Assembly: GCF_902493135.1 (NCBI RefSeq)
Contig: NZ_CABUOD010000015.1
Coordinates: forward strand, 41,981 to 105,980
Length of the DNA: 64,000 nucleotides
Reading direction: 5' to 3'
Source: an uncultured Parabacteroides sp.
GTDB lineage: Bacteria > Bacteroidota > Bacteroidia > Bacteroidales > Tannerellaceae
In this document: piece after piece, positions 44,546 to 56,098 of the stretch
Layout: each line of letters starts with the position of its first letter
Numbering within the stretch: position 1 is the first letter of the stretch
The notes under the pieces: model-generated
The model's database searches: none
Told to the model about the DNA's origin: nothing
The model's input: the letters and a program-made list of their open reading frames with translations, nothing else
Position numbers and translations under genes: made by a program

Positions 44546-45124
44546 TTAAAGTTCGATGTCGTCGCCTGAAATAATGCCGTTCATGATGGCATAGAAGGTG
44601 AGTCCCGATACGGTTTTGATGCCGAGCTTGGTGGTGATGTTCTTGCGGTGGCTGAGGACTGTGTTCAGGCTGATGTTCAGCTTGTCTGCAATTTCTTTGT
44701 TGGTGCTGCCTTTGACGATTAATTGGAGGACATCCGTTTCGCGGGTGGACAGTTCCTTGTTGTTTTCATTGGAAATGCCGTTGTTGTCTCCGGTAAAGAG
44801 TTGTTCCAACTGCTCGATGATGATTTCCTGCGAGGCCTTGATCGTGATATGGCTGGTTGCCGATAGTCCCCCTTCGCCTTCGGTCCCGTCGATCAGGACC
44901 ATCGTCTTGCTTCGGCGGGGAAGGAAAAAGTCTGCATAGAGGACAAATAAAGCGGCATTTGTAAAATAGTAATCGAATGTATCGTTGCCGGAAGTCGAAA
45001 ATGTCTCGAACGTAGGGTAGTGGCTGATCTCTACCGGGGGAAAATAGTCGGTCAACATGCTTTGCAGGCCGATGCTTTGTAGCGTGTCGGATAATATGAT
45101 TGCTATTTGCTTGTTGCGATGCAT
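44546..45124 (-). CDS. LuxR-type transcriptional regulator
   Basis: A 192-residue DNA-binding protein. The frame is open 43 codons further, but that part overlaps the upstream gene; the ATG at 45124 gives MHRNKQIAIILSDTLQSIGLQSML, a receiver-like start. The N-terminal 115 residues look like a degenerate receiver without the usual acidic pocket. Residues about 128-185 are a LuxR helix-turn-helix (STRETDVLQLIVKGSTNKEIADKLNISLNTVLSHRKNI). It follows the RIC-like gene by 11 bases and precedes the receptor genes, so it probably controls iron or heme uptake. Confidence 0.88.
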   Translation of the reverse strand: MHRNKQIAIILSDTLQSIGLQSMLTDYFPPVEISHYPTFETFSTSGNDTFDYYFTNAALFVLYADFFLPRRSKTMVLIDGTEGEGGLSATSHITIKASQEIIIEQLEQLFTGDNNGISNENNKELSTRETDVLQLIVKGSTNKEIADKLNISLNTVLSHRKNITTKLGIKTVSGLTFYAIMNGIISGDDIEL

Positions 45125-45135
45125 CCGGCTGTTTG

Positions 45136-45846
45136 TTAAATACACAACTTTTCCATTGCCGAAACCATCGGTGTCAATATCCGGTAGCGGATGCGGTTGT
45201 GTTGTTTGATATCTTTTTCCAGGCTGCTGATGGCAAATATGACGGCGTAACATAAGTTCTCGTTATAGTCGCCGGAAAGATGCTTGACCATAATGCTTTT
45301 CAGGTCCGCCAACAGGGCTTCTATCGGATCTTCCAATCGCTGTTCCGTTCCGAGGTGCAATGCTTCGACCTGCCCGGAAGATGGATAATCTTTCAGTTTT
45401 TCGCTTAATGACAGGCAATAGGGGAACCAGATCCGGTCGTCTTTTTCGATCCGTGAGGTCAGCTCTTCTTTGAAGGAGGAGAAAAACTTGCCGATCAGGT
45501 TGAGCGTGTTGTTTCCCGGCGTACTCATCGATATGAATGAACCGAGATGCCTTTCTATATTCGGGATTTGATAGCGTTGGTAATACAGGTTGGTTTTAGT
45601 CAGATAATCGATGATTTGTGAAGTATGGAACGTTTGTAATTTCTTTTCCGGGAAGTATTCCTCATTGAGGAACGTGTTGATTACCGTCAAGAGGAAGTCG
45701 GCATCCAGCCGGTATTCTTCACAAATCGCCTTTACCGATTTATCGCCTAAGCCCAGGCGGATTCCAAAACGGTTAATAACAGGAATGAGTGAGGGGTGTT
45801 CTTCCACCACCTCACTCATTTGCATATTAGGATATACTAATGGCAT
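45136..45846 (-). CDS. RIC/ScdA-like protein with degenerate hemerythrin domain
   Basis: A 236-residue cytoplasmic protein. Residues about 8-58 match the ScdA/RIC N-terminal domain (SEVVEEHPSLIPVINRFGIRLGLGDKSVKAICEEY). The rest is helical and aligns with the hemerythrin part of iron-centre repair proteins. Several expected ligands are missing: YLTKTNLYY stands where THHYY is usual, and QHNRIRYRIL where HxRIEDKVL is usual. It may sense iron, oxygen or nitrosative stress rather than repair clusters. It is three bases after the isomerase gene and 11 bases before the LuxR-type regulator. Confidence 0.72.
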   Translation of the reverse strand: MPLVYPNMQMSEVVEEHPSLIPVINRFGIRLGLGDKSVKAICEEYRLDADFLLTVINTFLNEEYFPEKKLQTFHTSQIIDYLTKTNLYYQRYQIPNIERHLGSFISMSTPGNNTLNLIGKFFSSFKEELTSRIEKDDRIWFPYCLSLSEKLKDYPSSGQVEALHLGTEQRLEDPIEALLADLKSIMVKHLSGDYNENLCYAVIFAISSLEKDIKQHNRIRYRILTPMVSAMEKLCI

Positions 45847-45849
45847 ATT

Positions 45850-46791
45850 TTATGCTTCTTCCCATTGTTTGCGTAAGAGTTCCACTGCGGCAGGAACCAA
45901 AACGTTCCGGTCTCCCTGGCATCCGCATTCGAAACTTACATATTTGTCGTAATCCAACATCTTCAGACCCTTGAAGCCGTTGACATAGTTATCTGCTTCT
46001 CCGTCTTCACCCGGCATACTGCGGCGTTTGCGGCTGGCAACGTGCACATGTTGCAGATATTCGCCTGCAGAAAGGAAAGCTCCCATGTCGGAAGTCTCTT
46101 CCCAAGTCATGTGCCAGAAGTCACCCATACAGCGTACGCCCGGGTTGTTGATGTCGCGGCAGATAGAAGCTGCATCCGCTACCTGGCGGAGATAGAAAGC
46201 CTCTTTCCTGTTGAGCGGTTCAAAGATGACGGTGGTTCCGTGTTCTTTTGCGAAGTTACCCATTTCATTGAATTGTTCGCACAAGAAATCCCGTGTTTCC
46301 TGTGTATGGGCCATAGCCGGTTTTTGACCGTTGAAAGCCGGAACGATGATCACACCCGTAGAACCCAGTTCGCCTGCGGCAGCCATGATCTCTTTCATCG
46401 TATCCATGCACTGCTTGCGGATTGCCGGATCTGTCGAGAGGATGAAACCCTGGAAACCTGCACAGATGGCGCTCACTTTGATGTTGCGTCCGTTCAGTGC
46501 TTCCTTGATCTCTTTCACACGATCTTTCAGGCCGCGTCCACCCGGTTCGAAACCAACGACGCCCAACTTTTCCATCAAGTCGAATTTCTCGTTGAGATTG
46601 GCTCCCGGTGCGATTCCTTCCTGGAAAGATATCTTCAACTCGGCTTTGCTGTTGGGACATGATCCCTTTTCTGCCGGGCAACCTTCTGCAGAAGCAGCCT
46701 TGCCGCCACAGGCAGCAAAGGCTGAACTACCGGCTGCAACAGCCGCACCTGCCAGAGTTGTTCTTAAAAAGTTTCTTCTGTTCAGTGCCAT
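45850..46791 (-). CDS. Exported sugar phosphate isomerase/epimerase-like TIM barrel
   Basis: A 313-residue AP endonuclease family 2 fold protein (xylose isomerase-like TIM barrel) with a twin-arginine leader (ALNRRNFLRTTLAGAAVAAGSSAFAACGG) that also ends in a possible lipobox Cys. Metal-binding positions are visible in VIFEPLNRKE, CMGDFWHM, HVHVASRKRR and SFECGCQGD. It is three bases downstream of the exported oxidoreductase gene; such pairs act on keto-sugars and related glycosides in gut Bacteroidetes, but the substrate here is unknown. Confidence 0.85.
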   Translation of the reverse strand: MALNRRNFLRTTLAGAAVAAGSSAFAACGGKAASAEGCPAEKGSCPNSKAELKISFQEGIAPGANLNEKFDLMEKLGVVGFEPGGRGLKDRVKEIKEALNGRNIKVSAICAGFQGFILSTDPAIRKQCMDTMKEIMAAAGELGSTGVIIVPAFNGQKPAMAHTQETRDFLCEQFNEMGNFAKEHGTTVIFEPLNRKEAFYLRQVADAASICRDINNPGVRCMGDFWHMTWEETSDMGAFLSAGEYLQHVHVASRKRRSMPGEDGEADNYVNGFKGLKMLDYDKYVSFECGCQGDRNVLVPAAVELLRKQWEEA

Positions 46792-46794
46792 ATA

Positions 46795-48186
46795 TTATTT
46801 TTTCTTTTCGTCACGAGGTTTTCCCGGAACCGGAACTGTAAATCCACTCATATCCATCTTGCCTAAGTTCAGGTCTTTCGGAGTGTAGTCCAGAGGAGAA
46901 GCGGTCATGGCATCCCATGTCGTTTCCGCACCGGTGTATGCGGATTCACGTCCCATGATGGCAGCCATGTTGGCGACAGCTGTTTCGGAAGCCTGTTCGA
47001 TCTGTTTGCCGCCACGGATGCAGTTGATCCAGTTTACATGTTCCAATACGTACGGATTGGTCTGTTTGTATTGGGCTTTTTCTGCTTCTGAATCATATTT
47101 CCAAACCACATTACCGGCATTGTCCTTGATTACGGTTTCACCGTTGGCGGTAGACCATGAACCTTTTGTCCCTTGAATGAATTCGCTTACATTGCTGACG
47201 CAACCGTCAATCTGGCGGCACATACTATGCATGTGGATACCGTTGTCCATTGTGAAATCGATGCTGAAGTTGTCATACTGGTCACCTGTGATACGGCGCT
47301 GGCGAGAGCCGAAACCTACAGCCTTAGCCGGTTTCAAGCCGCTGAACCATGTAAATACGTCGATGTTGTGTACATGCTGTTCTACGATATGGTCTCCGGA
47401 TAACCATTTCCAGTTTACCCAGTCCTTGATCATGTATTCGCAATCGTTCCAGTCTTTCTGACGTTCGCGGAACCACAACATGCTCTGATTCCAGTAAACA
47501 GTACCGCCTGTAATTTCACCGATGGCGCCTTCCATGATCTTCTTGTAAGATTCGACATAGTTACGCTGGTGGTGACGCTGTGTACCTGTAACAACACACA
47601 GATTCTTAGCCTGAGCCTGTTTGGCAGTAGCCATAATCGTACGATAGCCTACCGGGTCGACACAGATCGGTTTTTCCAGGAAACAATGTTTGCCTTTTTC
47701 AACTGCATATTGGAAATGTATCGGACGGAATACGGGAGGAGTTGCAACAATGACAACATCGACACCACTATCGATCAATTGTTTGTATGCATCCAGACCT
47801 ACGAAACGTTTGTCTTCGGGAATATTACATCCTTTTTCTTTCAGTTTGTCGGCCAATGCGTCAACTTTTTCCTTGAATGTATCGGCAACAGCAACAATCG
47901 TTACGCCGTTTGCTGCGTCCAGGAAGTTTTCTGCTGCACCGGAACCGCGTCCGCCGCAACCGATCACACCGGCTTTCAGTTCTTTTCCGTCAGTGGCCTT
48001 GTCGGGCAATTCCGGGATATAATAAGTTCCGGGTTCTTTCAGGGGCTTGTTAGCTGCTGCTGTTTCGCCGCCGCCTGCACATGAGGTTAATACACTTGCA
48101 CTGCCAGTACCGATTGCACCCAGTGCTCCGGCCATAGCTGTACTTTTTAAAAACGATCTTCTGCTAATACTGTTTTCTTTCTTCAT
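46795..48186 (-). CDS. Exported Gfo/Idh/MocA-family oxidoreductase (Tat lipoprotein-like)
   Basis: A 463-residue oxidoreductase with a Tat leader ISRRSFLKSTAMAGALGAIG and a following LTSCAGGG that looks like a lipobox. The Rossmann motif GVIGCGGRGSGAAENF lies near residues 73-90, CFLEKPICVDP near 170 carries the conserved Lys, and YNWNKWLSG-like C-terminal segments follow (WVNWKWLSGDHIVEQHVHNIDVF). The cytochrome-FGE gene is 34 bases upstream and the isomerase three bases downstream, so this is a tight operon. Confidence 0.87.
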   Translation of the reverse strand: MKKENSISRRSFLKSTAMAGALGAIGTGSASVLTSCAGGGETAAANKPLKEPGTYYIPELPDKATDGKELKAGVIGCGGRGSGAAENFLDAANGVTIVAVADTFKEKVDALADKLKEKGCNIPEDKRFVGLDAYKQLIDSGVDVVIVATPPVFRPIHFQYAVEKGKHCFLEKPICVDPVGYRTIMATAKQAQAKNLCVVTGTQRHHQRNYVESYKKIMEGAIGEITGGTVYWNQSMLWFRERQKDWNDCEYMIKDWVNWKWLSGDHIVEQHVHNIDVFTWFSGLKPAKAVGFGSRQRRITGDQYDNFSIDFTMDNGIHMHSMCRQIDGCVSNVSEFIQGTKGSWSTANGETVIKDNAGNVVWKYDSEAEKAQYKQTNPYVLEHVNWINCIRGGKQIEQASETAVANMAAIMGRESAYTGAETTWDAMTASPLDYTPKDLNLGKMDMSGFTVPVPGKPRDEKKK

Positions 48187-48220
48187 GATATAGTAATTTT
48201 AGGTATCAATTAGACATCTG

Positions 48221-49804
48221 TTATTTCGCTCCAATTGCCGGGTCCGGTTCGCAAACCACACGGAAACCGATGCCTCGGATATCCGAGTACCACCAGATAC
48301 TCTTCGGTTGCTGCGGGTCTGTCTTCAGCCAGGCATCATGCTTGGTATAATCGCGGGCGGCAGAGCGGACATCTGCTGCATCGGAAGTGTAGTTACCACC
48401 GCGTACAACCCATTCTTCTCCTTCTGTGACTAACGGGTTCGTCACGTTTTCGCCACCTTTGCTGTAAGCCTGCGGATCATATTTGTCGGCACAATATTCC
48501 ATTACGTTACCCAGCATGTTCTTCAAACCGAACGGGTTCGCTTTCACTTCGCTCGGCTCCTGAGTCCTGTTCTTGCTGTTCTTCGCGTAAATCACGAATG
48601 AACTGATGCTGTCTGTTTTTGCATCGAAGAACTTGCGCCAGAATCCCTGGTCAGAGAAATCTTTCGGGTTTCCTGTGAAGAAGTAAGGAGTTTCCGTTCC
48701 TCCACGGGCTGCATATTCCCATTCTGCTTCGGTCGGCAGACGGTATTTTTTTCCTGTTTGTTTAGACAACCACTGGCAGAAGGTTTCTGCTGCATAATGT
48801 GTCATCGTGATAGCCGGACGGTCACCCGCACCCCATCCCTGGTCGGGGAATCCGAACGGAGGAGTCGGACCGGAAATGGCATCGACATCCGGGTTGCTGT
48901 TATTTGCATATACGGTTTCGGGCGGAGTACGTCCTTCACTCATGGTTTGTGCGTAGAATGCCCAATATTGATCCCACGTAACTTCTACTTCAGCCATAAA
49001 GAACGGACTGACCGTAACGTTCCGGACCGGAGCTTCATCTTCCTTATGGAACGGCTCTTTACCGGTACTACCCATTTTGAATGTGCCGCCCGGAATGGCG
49101 ACCATATTGAATGCAACGGCCGTACCCGGAATTTGTTCCGTATAGTCGGTAAAAGATGTGACAGGCGTCGCCGTCTTAAAATAAAGGCTGGTGTCGACCG
49201 TAGCTGTGGCACCGCCGGGAATACCGGTTAATTTACCGTGTTTATAATCCGGATTATAGTGTCCGGCGTCGAGGTGACAACTGATACACTGCAAATCCAG
49301 TTTCTTTTCGTTTTCGTCATAATAAAGGTGAGCTGTGATGCCATCCTGGTTAATCCCTTCCGGGAACAGGTTCTGATGACATTCTTTGCAGGATTCGTTC
49401 GGAATATATTTAACGGCATGTTCCAACTCCGATTTGGTGTTCCAGTCGAAATCCGCACTGTCTTTTGTCATGAAAGACCATACGTCTTTCAATCCTAATT
49501 TGGCTTTAGCCGTGTAATGGTTCCATGTGTCGCTTTGAGGCGGAAGGTGGCAAGCCACGCAATGTGTTTTAACGCCGCTTCCGTTGTTTACGTGTTTGGA
49601 GAGCTTCCAACTGTCTTCCGCATGAGGATGAACATGGCACATCATACAGGATTCATCGGAAGAAAAATAAACGGATGTTTTGTATACGGCAACCATGATG
49701 CCTGCCCCAAGAAGTAACCCGACCAAAAGAATGAAAGTTTTTCCTTTGAAAAATCTCCCTTTTTTTTCGGAAGGATAGCGATTAGAATTGTTGTTAGTAG
49801 CCAT
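48221..49804 (-). CDS. Tetraheme NapC/NrfH-like cytochrome fused to an FGE-sulfatase (SUMF1) domain
   Basis: A 527-residue fusion anchored in the inner membrane by one helix at about residues 22-42 and facing the periplasm. Four heme-binding motifs follow: CMMCH (53-57), CVACH (82-86), CKECH (139-143) and CISCH (173-177), as in NapC/NirT/NrfH quinol dehydrogenases. From about 235 to the end is a formylglycine-generating-enzyme-like fold (MVAIPGGTFKMGS, MTHYAAETFCQWLS, RLPTEAEWEYAARGG, GNVMEYCADKY, VVRGGNYTS, GIGFRVV). It may pass electrons between the quinone pool and the exported oxidoreductase encoded next to it. The fusion's role is not known to me. Confidence 0.9.
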   Translation of the reverse strand: MATNNNSNRYPSEKKGRFFKGKTFILLVGLLLGAGIMVAVYKTSVYFSSDESCMMCHVHPHAEDSWKLSKHVNNGSGVKTHCVACHLPPQSDTWNHYTAKAKLGLKDVWSFMTKDSADFDWNTKSELEHAVKYIPNESCKECHQNLFPEGINQDGITAHLYYDENEKKLDLQCISCHLDAGHYNPDYKHGKLTGIPGGATATVDTSLYFKTATPVTSFTDYTEQIPGTAVAFNMVAIPGGTFKMGSTGKEPFHKEDEAPVRNVTVSPFFMAEVEVTWDQYWAFYAQTMSEGRTPPETVYANNSNPDVDAISGPTPPFGFPDQGWGAGDRPAITMTHYAAETFCQWLSKQTGKKYRLPTEAEWEYAARGGTETPYFFTGNPKDFSDQGFWRKFFDAKTDSISSFVIYAKNSKNRTQEPSEVKANPFGLKNMLGNVMEYCADKYDPQAYSKGGENVTNPLVTEGEEWVVRGGNYTSDAADVRSAARDYTKHDAWLKTDPQQPKSIWWYSDIRGIGFRVVCEPDPAIGAK

Positions 49805-49951
49805 TTGTTTCTATGGTAAACGATTTTACAATTAGTCCTGAATTAGATTTAAAAATCGGCAATAAAAGTAGTCTTTTTCTACATAAAATAAAAGTTTACA
49901 CCCGCTATTTAACGAAATATGCATAGTGATTATGCTTTTTTACCAATTTTT

Positions 49952-50006
49952 GTAAAAAGAGAGGCTTGTCCCCGCTTCCCGGATCGAAATGCGGGGACAG
50001 GTTCCT
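49952..50006 (-). terminator. Terminator of the beta-galactosidase gene
   Basis: The arms 49967-49975 and 49991-49999 (TGTCCCCGC and complement) lie 12 bases after the lacZ stop on the minus strand, followed there by a T-rich tract. Confidence 0.8.
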
Positions 50007-50018
50007 CTTTGTTGCTGT

Positions 50019-53123
<3,105 letters not shown>

Positions 53124-53148
53124 TTATTTATTACGGTTTTTCAGGATT

Positions 53149-54315
53149 CTAATCGATCCATTTTTGCCACTTTACGTTATCATTGTATCCGGCTTCCACC
53201 ATTGTTTCAATGAATTGCATGCCTCTTACACCATCGTGTACGGTCGGGAAATCCAGGCAATCTCCGCTGGGTGTCTCGCCGTTTTTGATCGCTCTGACGG
53301 TGAGCGAGAAATTGCGGTAGATATTGGCAAAGGCTTCGATAAAACCTTCCGGGTGTCCTGCCGGAGTTCGGGTATTCCACAGGGCTTCAGGAGTCAGGTA
53401 GCCGTTGTTGCCAATATTCAATACTTCAGTCGGTCGGTCCCTCCATTTCAAGGTCAGCGTGTTCGGCTCCATCTGGCGCCATTCCAGTCCTCCTTTTTCG
53501 CCATAAATACGGATGCGGATATTATTGGCTTCGCCTGTTCCGATCTGTGTCGCGGTCAAGACGCCTGTCACATCGTTTTCGTAGCGGAGGAATGCCGCCC
53601 CGTCGTCATCGATCGGACGTCCGGGAACGAAAGCCTTCAGATCTGCACAAAGTTCTTTCACCTTCAGTCCGGTGATATATTCGCTCAGATGCCAGGCATG
53701 CGTTCCGATATCACCTATGCAGCCGGCTTTGCCGGAACGTTTCGGGTCCGTGCGCCATCCGGCGTTGTTGCCGCCTAACAGTTCGATTCGCTCGGAGAGC
53801 CATCCTTGTGTATATTCCACATAAACGCGGCGCAGTTTTCCGAGTTCGCCTTTTGCGATGCGGGCTTTAGCCTCTTTCACAGCCGGATAGGCCGAATATA
53901 CATGTGTCAGTGCCAGTACGAGTCCGGTCTCTTCCACTTTTTTCTGTAAAAGCTTAGCTTCTTCCAATGAGAATGTCATCGGTTTATCCACTACCACATG
54001 GAACCCTCTTTCGAGCGCCATCATGGCCGGTTCGAAATGCCAGCGGTTGGGAGTCACGATCGTGACAAAATCCATCCGTTCTCCTTCCGGCAAGGTCATT
54101 TCGTGTTCGAACATTTCCTGGTAAGTGCTGTAAATCCGGTCTTCCGGCAAAAAGTAAGATAAACCGGAACTTTTGGATATCTCAGGGTCTACGCTGAAAC
54201 ATCCGCAAACTAATTCAATCTGGTTGTCCATAAAAGCTGCGCGACGATGGATCGCCCCGATAAAGGCGTCACTGCCTCCGCCAACCATACCCATTCTTAA
54301 TTTTCTGTTCTTCAT
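53149..54315 (-). CDS. Cytoplasmic Gfo/Idh/MocA-family oxidoreductase
   Basis: A 388-residue oxidoreductase without a leader, unlike the other three in the window. The Rossmann motif is MGMVGGGSDAFIGAIHR near residues 8-24, and VVVDKPMTFSLEEA near 130 carries the DKP variant of the EKP motif. HAWHLSEYITGL and GTHAW mark the active-site His region. Such proteins oxidise sugars or inositols with NAD. Together with the beta-galactosidase it may handle a galactoside-derived sugar, which is inferred from the shared promoter. Confidence 0.87.
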   Translation of the reverse strand: MKNRKLRMGMVGGGSDAFIGAIHRRAAFMDNQIELVCGCFSVDPEISKSSGLSYFLPEDRIYSTYQEMFEHEMTLPEGERMDFVTIVTPNRWHFEPAMMALERGFHVVVDKPMTFSLEEAKLLQKKVEETGLVLALTHVYSAYPAVKEAKARIAKGELGKLRRVYVEYTQGWLSERIELLGGNNAGWRTDPKRSGKAGCIGDIGTHAWHLSEYITGLKVKELCADLKAFVPGRPIDDDGAAFLRYENDVTGVLTATQIGTGEANNIRIRIYGEKGGLEWRQMEPNTLTLKWRDRPTEVLNIGNNGYLTPEALWNTRTPAGHPEGFIEAFANIYRNFSLTVRAIKNGETPSGDCLDFPTVHDGVRGMQFIETMVEAGYNDNVKWQKWID

Positions 54316-54356
54316 GATATTATTAAATTAGCAATTCAATGAATTGAGATATTGCC

Positions 54357-54364
54357 CAAAGTTA
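54357..54364 (-). promoter_or_regulatory. -7 box for the oxidoreductase-lacZ operon
   Basis: The minus strand reads TAACTTTG, 42 bases upstream of the start at 54315. Confidence 0.55.
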
Positions 54365-54398
54365 CAAAATGTTGTAATATGTACAATATGTTTTGTAA
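54362..54398. promoter_or_regulatory. 37-bp double dyad, candidate operator
   Basis: Outer arms TTACAAAA (54362-54369) and TTTTGTAA (54391-54398) enclose inner arms TTGTA (54372-54376) and TACAA (54382-54386). The dyad overlaps the end of the -7 box and covers the -33 region, which fits a repressor or activator site. It also lies just 3' of the MG2-like gene, so a terminator role is possible but there is no GC stem. Confidence 0.55.
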
Positions 54399-54400
54399 GA

Positions 54401-56086
54401 TTAATTTGTAACATTTATCGTATAAGCCGCATTTACAAGTGTTCCGCTTCTTCCGATTCCTTCGACTGTAATCGTATATTCACCCGGTAGATCGGAAGTG
54501 TAAAATGGAATTGTCATTTCCTTCTGTCCGTCACTTTGCAAAGTGGGAATCCAGAGCAGGGTATGCCGGAAATCCGGTTTGCCCGATGTTTTGTCCTTCT
54601 CTTCTTCATATACGGGTGCATAAAAATAGCGAGTGGCCTGCGTGCCTCCTTTATCGAACAATTGAGTGGCGGGGTCTAACTTTATCCCCTGGTAGTCTCC
54701 TTTGTATGTCGAAAAAGATAGGATACCGTCAAATCGTTGCCCGCCGAAAATATAGTGTCCCAAATAGACATCTATTTTTTTCAGCAATAACGGGTTATAG
54801 CTGTATATCTGTTCTTGGTCCTTGACGGGTATGTTGTCGAACAAAACAAGCGTTTGTGTGGAGAACTTATCCATTTTTTCCGTTAGGACGGAGAAGGTCC
54901 GCTTGCCATTCTTTTTACTGACTCTGGCAATGGGAATGAATTCCGTCAGTATCTCTTCAATAAAAGGGAAACGGGTATATTCATCCAGGATGTAAGATTT
55001 GTAGGGCTTGGAAAACGTGTGGGGACTGGCACTTTCTATCCGGTTGATGGAATCGCCGGTATAGACCTGCATGACTTGTACTCCCATACTTCTTTGCAAA
55101 AGATATTGATGCCAGGTGGAATCGAGATAGACAGGCGGGAATGTTTTGGGCCGGTGCCGGGCGAATGGCGATTGCAAATCGATCCGGTATGACTTCCCGG
55201 ATGTATTCAACGCAACCGTAGCCATCTCCTTTTTCCCATGTGTCAAGCCCGTATAAAAAGTGATATGTCCGTTTTTATCGGTTTTCCCGTTGAATACTTG
55301 GATATTTTCTCCCGGAAAAGAAAGCAGTCCGACGATACCGTATTCCGTAGCCGGCTGATTATTACTCCGGTCTATGAGCTGTCCTTCGTAGATGGGACCT
55401 TCATGTTCCGGAATAATTTTTGCGGTGAAACTTGCCGTGCCTTTAGAAAAAAGGCTTTCTTTCCATTCCCGGATCGATGGAGCCGTTATCTGTATCGGGT
55501 CTGTGCCGGCAACAGAAACAGAAAGGGAGATGGAGTCGGCGGGTAATCCTTGGATACGGATAACCCCTTTATCCCTTGCCTGATATGAAGCCTTGTCTGT
55601 CGATACCGTTATGATAGGGTTCGATTTTATCCGGTTAGGCTGCTTGAAAGAATACTTTTCAGCTCCGGCCCGTGTTTCTTGAGGCTGATAAGGATTTACG
55701 ACAGAAATCTTTTTTTCAAAGAATATATCTTCTCCTTCGTTTTGCATGTACCGGGTGTAAGCGACCAGCCGGTAGTAGCCGGTGGGTAGGGTGACGGGCA
55801 GTTCCATCCAGCCACTTCCCGTCCCGTCTGTCAGATCCAAACGGACCTGTACTTCGGGTATGGAGTCATTCAACAGTTCGACATACCCGACTTTGCTGAA
55901 AGAACTTAATTCCCCCTCGATATTAGTCGTATATAATTTTAGCCAAAGTAATTCACCGGCAATGTAAAATTGTTTGTCGGTTTGAAGATAGGCCCGTTCT
56001 TGATACGAAGCATATCCGTCGCCTGTCCCGATCAGCAAGAGCAGGACCAGCAGCAGTATTTGTTTGGTGGATATCATTGTTTTCAT
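54401..56086 (-). CDS. Exported MG2-like protein
   Basis: A 561-residue protein with signal peptide (TKQILLLVLLLLIGTGDGYA). Residues about 28-130 look like an alpha-2-macroglobulin MG2 domain: ERAYLQTDKQFYIAGELLWLKLYTTNIEG and GYYRLVAYTRYMQNEGEDIFFEKKISV. Many Bacteroidetes relatives continue into a TonB-plug-like domain of 750-900 residues, but this one is shorter. The C-terminus (IPFYTSDLPGEYTITVEGIGRSG) is another Ig-like fold. It is the last gene of the operon with the STN-TonB receptor and DUF4249 lipoprotein and may act with them at the outer membrane. Confidence 0.75.
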   Translation of the reverse strand: MKTMISTKQILLLVLLLLIGTGDGYASYQERAYLQTDKQFYIAGELLWLKLYTTNIEGELSSFSKVGYVELLNDSIPEVQVRLDLTDGTGSGWMELPVTLPTGYYRLVAYTRYMQNEGEDIFFEKKISVVNPYQPQETRAGAEKYSFKQPNRIKSNPIITVSTDKASYQARDKGVIRIQGLPADSISLSVSVAGTDPIQITAPSIREWKESLFSKGTASFTAKIIPEHEGPIYEGQLIDRSNNQPATEYGIVGLLSFPGENIQVFNGKTDKNGHITFYTGLTHGKKEMATVALNTSGKSYRIDLQSPFARHRPKTFPPVYLDSTWHQYLLQRSMGVQVMQVYTGDSINRIESASPHTFSKPYKSYILDEYTRFPFIEEILTEFIPIARVSKKNGKRTFSVLTEKMDKFSTQTLVLFDNIPVKDQEQIYSYNPLLLKKIDVYLGHYIFGGQRFDGILSFSTYKGDYQGIKLDPATQLFDKGGTQATRYFYAPVYEEEKDKTSGKPDFRHTLLWIPTLQSDGQKEMTIPFYTSDLPGEYTITVEGIGRSGTLVNAAYTINVTN

Positions 56087-56098
56087 AAGATACTGTGT

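Noticed and set aside
48221..49804. Sulfatase-maturing FGE enzyme for the sulfatase at 22 kb
   Set aside because: The domain is fused to a cytochrome, lies 25 kb away, and Ser-type sulfatases are matured by radical SAM enzymes instead.
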